DNA of 10,532 bases from Anaerolineae bacterium (lineage in GTDB: Bacteria > Chloroflexota > Anaerolineae > Anaerolineales > Villigracilaceae), in the NCBI GenBank assembly GCA_003524705.1, contig DQGV01000353.1, positions 1 through 10,532 of the forward strand, in the 5' to 3' direction. The first letter of the stretch is position 1. Every line of letters begins with the position of its first letter. Below are positions 6,721 to 10,532 of this stretch, piece by piece. Made by a program: the position numbers and the translations under genes. Under the pieces are notes generated by a model. The model had not been told where the DNA came from and ran no database searches. It saw nothing but the letters and a program-made list of their open reading frames with translations.

Positions 6721-8312
6721 TATTGGCATCCTTTGAATGGGTTATAGCAACAACAATTTGCTGTATCCCAACTTGAAGGAAAAGTAGTGTTATCACAAGT
6801 TTGTGGAGGTGTTTGGCAACTACTACCGCCTGGGTCATCGCCCGGGTCACCCCCGGGTTGGTCGTTCGGTTCACAGGAATTGAAAATTACATTTTCATTT
6901 ACTGTAGACAACTCACCGGTGGGATTTCCTACACAAACACCATCAATTAATGATGTTCCAACTGGGCAAAGTGGAAGCACATTGGCTGTACCAGGGTTTG
7001 CCGAGCAACATTGGGTTTGTGGGTCATAGGTCATTCCGGGCAAACAAGCAGTGCCGGTCAATGTTTCAGGTGTGCCACCCCATACACAAGTATTGCCATC
7101 TTGTACATAGCCTTGTGGGCAAGCAGAAGCACATGAGTTGTTATCCACTGTACAAGAACCTGTCGCAATCAACGGACCTACATCACCGGGTTTACATTCA
7201 AATTTACTGGTTTCGCCAGATAATAAAGTACAGCCCGGCGCATCAAACGTCCAACCATCCGGCGGCGTATTATTTACATTAAAGGTCACAATGGTGTAAG
7301 GTAAATATCTGCCAGAACATAATGCATTTTGAGTTACTGAGACGTTATTACATGTTACTTGAGTCACACAATCATCAAGTTGCCCGTTAACATCCAAACC
7401 GTTATATGCCAAAATTTCACAAGCTGGTGCAAAGTGAACAGGCTCTTCGACGACGCAACGAAAGCCTAAATCTGGCAGAGTCAGGGTGGGGTCAAGAGAG
7501 AAGCGGTTTGATGGAAATACCGCATCTTGCCCATCTTGAAAACTGCTTCCACGCACTGAACGAGTTTCTCCAAATTCAGGTCCGAGCGGATTTTCACCTA
7601 CAGAGTTATTGTAATAGTCAACAGAGTACCAATCGGCAACCCATTCGCGCACATTGCCGGACATATCTAAAGCACTGTAATAACTAATGCCATTCTTGTA
7701 TTGGGTTACGTTGGTCGTTTTGCCTACACAAGATTCAAAATTTAACAAATCGCAAGAAGGCGCACCATCACCCCACGGGAAGAGATTGCCATCTGGTCCA
7801 CGGGCTGTTTTTTCCCATTCGGCTTCGGTGGGCAAACGTCCGTTTACATATTCACAATATTCTGCGGCTTGGGTATGTGTTACACCTGTTACTGGGAAGT
7901 TAATAAATTTATAGTCGTTATAAATAGGGTTGTTGTCTGGGTCTGGTAGAGTACAATGTCCCGCGGCAACACAACCAGCGTATTGGGAATTGGTTACTTT
8001 GGTGCTGTAAATCCAAAAATCGCTGACGGTGACTTCATGTACTGGGTTATCTTCTTTATCGCCACCCATAATAAATTTTCCGCCTGGCACGGCAACTAAC
8101 AAAGTGCCATCCACATAGCGATAGGTAGAACCAACTTCCATTGGCGGACCAGCAAGGTCAATTGTTTCTAAGGTTGGCGTTGCATCTACTGCTGATTGTT
8201 GTTCTTGCTCTTCACTGCCTTCTGCCGCACCCGGTTGCACAGGCGCACCACAAGATATAACAATGATAGATATGATTGCAATGAATGACGTAAAATGAAT
8301 CAATCGTTTCAT
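6720..8312 (-). CDS. SUMF1/FGE-like lipoprotein with cysteine-rich tail (paralogue 1)
   Basis: The start is ATG at 8312, giving 530 residues; AAAGGAG (8318-8324) and the lipoprotein signal directly after it rule out a longer start. The lipobox is VISC with Cys21. A Glu/Gln/Thr linker reaches residue 58. Residues 67-287 are a formylglycine-generating-enzyme/sulfatase-modifying-factor domain (C-type-lectin-like fold): VDGTLLVAVPGGKFIMG, NPVHEVTVSDFWI, GRLPTEAEWEKTAR, PWGD, MSGNVREWVADWY, SVRGSSF and LGFRC. The segment after RGSSF, where true FGEs carry their copper-binding cysteine pair, reads QDGQDAVFPSNRF and has none, so enzyme activity is unlikely. Residues 298-530 are Cys-rich, with three C-x2-G repeats (398-409, 423-435, 449-460), a Gly/Asp/Pro stretch near 485-498, and a CCC near the end. 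A role in surface binding is inferred. It lies downstream of its paralogue at 8479-10257. Confidence 0.88.
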   Translation of the reverse strand: MKRLIHFTSFIAIISIIVISCGAPVQPGAAEGSEEQEQQSAVDATPTLETIDLAGPPMEVGSTYRYVDGTLLVAVPGGKFIMGGDKEDNPVHEVTVSDFWIYSTKVTNSQYAGCVAAGHCTLPDPDNNPIYNDYKFINFPVTGVTHTQAAEYCEYVNGRLPTEAEWEKTARGPDGNLFPWGDGAPSCDLLNFESCVGKTTNVTQYKNGISYYSALDMSGNVREWVADWYSVDYYNNSVGENPLGPEFGETRSVRGSSFQDGQDAVFPSNRFSLDPTLTLPDLGFRCVVEEPVHFAPACEILAYNGLDVNGQLDDCVTQVTCNNVSVTQNALCSGRYLPYTIVTFNVNNTPPDGWTFDAPGCTLLSGETSKFECKPGDVGPLIATGSCTVDNNSCASACPQGYVQDGNTCVWGGTPETLTGTACLPGMTYDPQTQCCSANPGTANVLPLCPVGTSLIDGVCVGNPTGELSTVNENVIFNSCEPNDQPGGDPGDDPGGSSCQTPPQTCDNTTFPSSWDTANCCCYNPFKGCQ

Positions 8313-8317
8313 TTTTT

Positions 8318-8324
8318 CTCCTTT
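8318..8324 (-). promoter_or_regulatory. Ribosome binding site that fixes the start at 8312
   Basis: AAAGGAG lies five bases before the ATG at 8312. The frame is open further upstream to a TTG near 8396, but that would add 28 hydrophilic residues before the lipoprotein signal peptide and bury it, so the internal ATG is the real start. Confidence 0.85.
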
Positions 8325-8339
8325 CGTTATATTAAAAAA

Positions 8340-8345
8340 ATTATA
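8340..8345 (-). promoter_or_regulatory. -10 element candidate for paralogue 1
   Basis: A perfect TATAAT occurs on the minus strand 27 bases before the start codon. No recognisable -35 is found 16-18 bases upstream, so this is a candidate only. Confidence 0.35.
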
Positions 8346-8410
8346 ATGCTTACATTTAGAAGTGGGTTTGTTTAGCATCACCCAAAGGTCATACAATAAT
8401 AGTCATCCTT

Positions 8411-8449
8411 AAGTAATACCGCCCCAAAAATTTTGGGGTGGTATTACTT
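8411..8449. terminator. Long hairpin between the two SUMF1-like genes, without a U-tract
   Basis: Arms AAGTAATACC-G-CCCCAA (8411-8427) and TTGGGG-T-GGTATTACTT (8433-8449) form a 17-position stem. The single irregular position is a G-U wobble on plus-strand RNA but an A-C mismatch on minus-strand RNA. It lies 30 bases past the stop of 8479-10257 and would be expected to end that transcript, but no U-run follows on either strand. It could be a partial terminator, an RNA-processing or stabilising structure, or a mobile palindrome. Confidence 0.5.
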
Positions 8450-8478
8450 CATCTATAAATATTTATAATCTATAAATT

Positions 8479-10257
8479 TTAAGGCAAGGGAACTCTTAAT
8501 TCACAAGCATCAGCGGGTTCATTCCACTTACATGCGGTGTTAGCAACACAACGAGATTCTGAATCAATTGGTGCACAAACCTTATCTTCAAGTTGAACAC
8601 ATTTTACAGTATTTACTCGTACGGTAATACAACCTTCACCGCTCAAATCTGCCTCAACCACTGGTACACAGGCACGGGCAGTTTGGTCAAATGTATAACC
8701 AGCCGCACAACCGGGGAGGACACTGCCAGCATTCGGCTGACAACATTGGAATCCCTCATTATAAGAATAACCTGCCACACAACCAGCAAATGTTTGTTGA
8801 GCTAGTAATGAGTTGTTAATCCCAAATGGCGCATTCGATTGTCCATTAGGTGGCGCACAGATACCAGCCGAGTCGTCAAAATATAAACCAACAGGGCAAA
8901 AACCATCTAACCCGGTACTTACAACACAAAATTGCTGACCATTACTTTCTTTCGTCACATAACCAAGTGGACACCCACCAGCACTTGGCTGGGCAGAGAT
9001 AGGAGAGTAAACACAAGTACCGCTAGTGGCATCAAGCGTGTAACCTGCATCACAAACTGCACTCAAGCCACTTACGTCAGTCTGATTCGTACAAGTAGGG
9101 TTACAGACGACCACTTCATTAGTTGTCTCCATACCGCGTGGACCAAGACATACCAAAGTACGTAATCCACCCTCAATTCTTTCCTGACATTGAATACGTG
9201 TTCCACGTTCTTCCCATGTTGCACCGAAAGAGATTTGCACAACTGCATAACCATCACCCTGCTGACAATATTGATTCGTAACAATTCCTTCTGGCAAAGT
9301 ACAAGAACTTACAGAAGTTTGTGAATTGGCAGGTACAGCCGCACTTAACTGACAGTATGGTGCAAAAGGTTGTGGATTATTCACAGCACAACGGAAGCCA
9401 GTATCACGGCGATTATCGCTTGGTTCATCAAAGCGGCGAATAGCAGATGGAATTTGTTCTTCAGTACTTTCAAAAGAACTTCCGCGAATAGAGCGATATT
9501 GACCACTGTCAGGTCCAGTTGGGTTTGTAGAAGGTGATTGAATGTAGTAATTCTGTCCATACCAATCAAATACCCATTCAAACACATTGCCTGCCATATC
9601 AAACAAACCAAATGGACTCTTACCAGATTCTTGTGAAGTTACATTGCTTGTACTACCAACACAATTTGAAAAATTTACTAAACTACAAGAAGGCGAATTC
9701 GTACCCCAAGGATATGGATTCCCATTTAAGCCACGAGCGGCTTTTTCCCACTGTGCTTCTGTGGGTAAACTTCCTTGAATCCAGCCACAATATGTTTGAG
9801 CTTGCTCCCAAGTGACTCCAACAACTGGATGACTGGCGAATTCAGGGTTATTAAAAACTGGTCCACCTAATGTTTGAGTTGGTGAAGAACATATACCAGC
9901 ACGAACGCATTGGTCGTACATACGGTTTGTGACTTTTGTTTCTTGAATCCAATAGCCGTCTAAAGTGACTGTATGAACAGGGGCATCAAAACCATTATCT
10001 CCCATGACGAAATCACCAGCAGGGATATAAATCAATACGCTACCATCAATCCATTTCATCATCTCACCGCTTCCTGGTCCGCCCAACGGAATTGGTTGCA
10101 ATACTGGAGCAGACTCAGCAGTGGGCACCTGTGTTGAGGCTTCACCCGTGGCAGTGACCACAACCACAACTGTTTCTGGTGTTGGTGAGGCACATGCAGA
10201 TAAAATGAGAATTATTGTTAATGTAAATGCAAATACAAAATAACGAACTCGTTTCAT
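8479..10257 (-). CDS. SUMF1/FGE-like lipoprotein with cysteine-rich repeat tail (paralogue 2)
   Basis: A 592-residue lipoprotein with basic MKRVR, a hydrophobic stretch and lipobox LSAC (Cys22), then a linker containing ETVVVVVTATGE (28-39), typical of Anaerolineae surface lipoproteins. Residues 69-291 form the FGE/SUMF1-like domain: IDGSVLIYIPAGDFVMG, APVHTVTLDGYWI, GSLPTEAQWEKAARG, PWG, DMAGNVFEWVFDWYG, RSIRGSSF and TGFRC. The FGE catalytic cysteine pair after RGSSF is absent (ESTEEQIPSAIRRF). Conserved extra cysteine pairs (117/123, 191/199) are shared with paralogue 1 and may form disulfides. The tail has five C-x2-G-x(n)-C units at 402-415, 429-444, 454-467, 493-505 and 517-530, then a further Cys-rich end. 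The ATG at 10257 has AAAGGAG five bases upstream. The ligand is unknown; a surface-exposed binding role is inferred. Confidence 0.88.
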   Translation of the reverse strand: MKRVRYFVFAFTLTIILILSACASPTPETVVVVVTATGEASTQVPTAESAPVLQPIPLGGPGSGEMMKWIDGSVLIYIPAGDFVMGDNGFDAPVHTVTLDGYWIQETKVTNRMYDQCVRAGICSSPTQTLGGPVFNNPEFASHPVVGVTWEQAQTYCGWIQGSLPTEAQWEKAARGLNGNPYPWGTNSPSCSLVNFSNCVGSTSNVTSQESGKSPFGLFDMAGNVFEWVFDWYGQNYYIQSPSTNPTGPDSGQYRSIRGSSFESTEEQIPSAIRRFDEPSDNRRDTGFRCAVNNPQPFAPYCQLSAAVPANSQTSVSSCTLPEGIVTNQYCQQGDGYAVVQISFGATWEERGTRIQCQERIEGGLRTLVCLGPRGMETTNEVVVCNPTCTNQTDVSGLSAVCDAGYTLDATSGTCVYSPISAQPSAGGCPLGYVTKESNGQQFCVVSTGLDGFCPVGLYFDDSAGICAPPNGQSNAPFGINNSLLAQQTFAGCVAGYSYNEGFQCCQPNAGSVLPGCAAGYTFDQTARACVPVVEADLSGEGCITVRVNTVKCVQLEDKVCAPIDSESRCVANTACKWNEPADACELRVPLP

Positions 10258-10302
10258 TCAATCTCCTTTTATTGTTTTCGTGGTTACAAAAACAATAGCA
10301 GT

Positions 10303-10308
10303 ATTATA
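10303..10308 (-). promoter_or_regulatory. -10 element candidate for paralogue 2
   Basis: A perfect TATAAT on the minus strand directly follows the T-run of the upstream terminator and would start RNA about 40 bases before the ATG at 10257. No good -35 is seen at the usual distance. Confidence 0.4.
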
Positions 10309-10310
10309 AA

Positions 10311-10350
10311 AGAAAAATGCTCCGCTTTATCTAATCATAAGCAGAGCATT
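10311..10350 (-). terminator. Intrinsic terminator of the gene at the right edge
   Basis: Arms AATGCTC-x-GCTT (10316-10327) and AAGC-x-GAGCATT (10339-10350) pair over 11 bp with one mismatch and an 11-base loop. On the minus strand the stem is followed by TTTTTCTTTT. It lies 23 bases after the stop codon of 10374-10532. Confidence 0.75.
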
Positions 10351-10373
10351 CCAATAAATATTTTTTCTTATCT

Positions 10374-10532
10374 TTAATTAATACAAAAAGTTTTACGAAT
10401 AAAATCTTTCATTTCTTCATTAAAAGCACTGTTCTGAGGCAAGAAATTACAAACTTGTAATTGCAAAAATGAATCTTTCTTAATAAAGCGTGCCATTTCG
10501 TTTGCTTGTTCATAATCTTCTAACAAAATAGC
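10374..10532 (-). CDS. 3' end of an unrecognised gene (5' end outside window)
   Basis: An open frame of 52 codons enters from the right edge and stops at TAA (10374-10376). The visible part is a soluble-looking, largely helical C-terminus (for example LLEDYEQANEMARFIKKD) ending in FIRKTFCIN. There is no membrane segment or known motif. A terminator just downstream supports a real gene end. Too little is present to name a family. Confidence 0.6.
   Translation of the reverse strand, partial: AILLEDYEQANEMARFIKKDSFLQLQVCNFLPQNSAFNEEMKDFIRKTFCIN

Noticed and set aside
6787..7914. Several plus-strand frames of 75-110 codons opposite paralogue 1
   Set aside because: They are antisense shadows of a well-supported lipoprotein gene, without ribosome binding sites or domain-like sequence.
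8313..8396. Upstream extension of paralogue 1 from a TTG codon (28 more residues)
   Set aside because: It would put hydrophilic residues before a canonical lipoprotein signal peptide and ignores the strong AAAGGAG placed for the ATG at 8312.
1..10532. CRISPR arrays, tRNA or rRNA genes, transposases and phage genes
   Set aside because: No regularly spaced direct repeats, cloverleaf-like segments or recognisable mobile-element proteins were seen on either strand.

Overview
This 10.5 kb window probably comes from a low-to-middling-GC member of the Chloroflexota, class Anaerolineae. The inference rests on several lipoproteins with a lipobox followed by a Thr/Pro/Val-rich linker (the TVVVVVTATG-type linker is common in Anaerolineae lipoproteins), two SUMF1-like surface proteins, a TolB-like/SH3 lipoprotein, and strong AAGGAG ribosome binding sites. 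No rRNA or tRNA is present, so the taxonomic call is moderate and not proven.

Layout. Seven of the nine complete or partial genes called before the acyltransferase and after it lie on the minus strand, i.e. all genes except the acyltransferase. Reading leftward from the right edge: the 3' end of an unrecognised gene (10374-10532) with its terminator; two consecutive paralogous lipoproteins with a SUMF1/FGE-like domain and a cysteine-rich tail (8479-10257 and 6720-8312); a bidirectional terminator shared with a convergent plus-strand, AT-rich acyltransferase-3 membrane protein (5604-6680); a small secreted cysteine-containing protein of unknown function (4874-5470) diverging from it; a VOC-superfamily protein (4327-4686) with a near-consensus sigma-70 promoter; a PLP-dependent class I/II aminotransferase (2827-4128); a beta-propeller plus SH3b lipoprotein (1500-2810); and the N-terminal 471 residues of a glutamate-cysteine-ligase-like (GCS2-type) enzyme that runs off the left edge (1-1413).

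How the parts relate. The aminotransferase, propeller lipoprotein and GCS-like gene are closely spaced and collinear (16 and 86 nt gaps) with no terminator seen between them, so they may be one transcript, although the lipoprotein is flanked by inverted purine-rich repeats and may be an insertion. The aminotransferase is preceded, only a few bases before its ribosome binding site, by an intrinsic terminator whose 5' arm can pair instead with an upstream segment. With a possible near-leaderless 33-codon ORF carrying three consecutive Thr codons in the next upstream arm, this resembles an attenuator. The right half is devoted to cell-envelope proteins: three exported proteins and a membrane acyltransferase. 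The two SUMF1-like proteins lack the catalytic cysteine pair expected of a true formylglycine-generating enzyme and are better seen as binding or structural surface proteins.

There is no CRISPR array, tRNA, rRNA, transposase or phage gene visible. No gene-free stretch exceeds about 200 bases.
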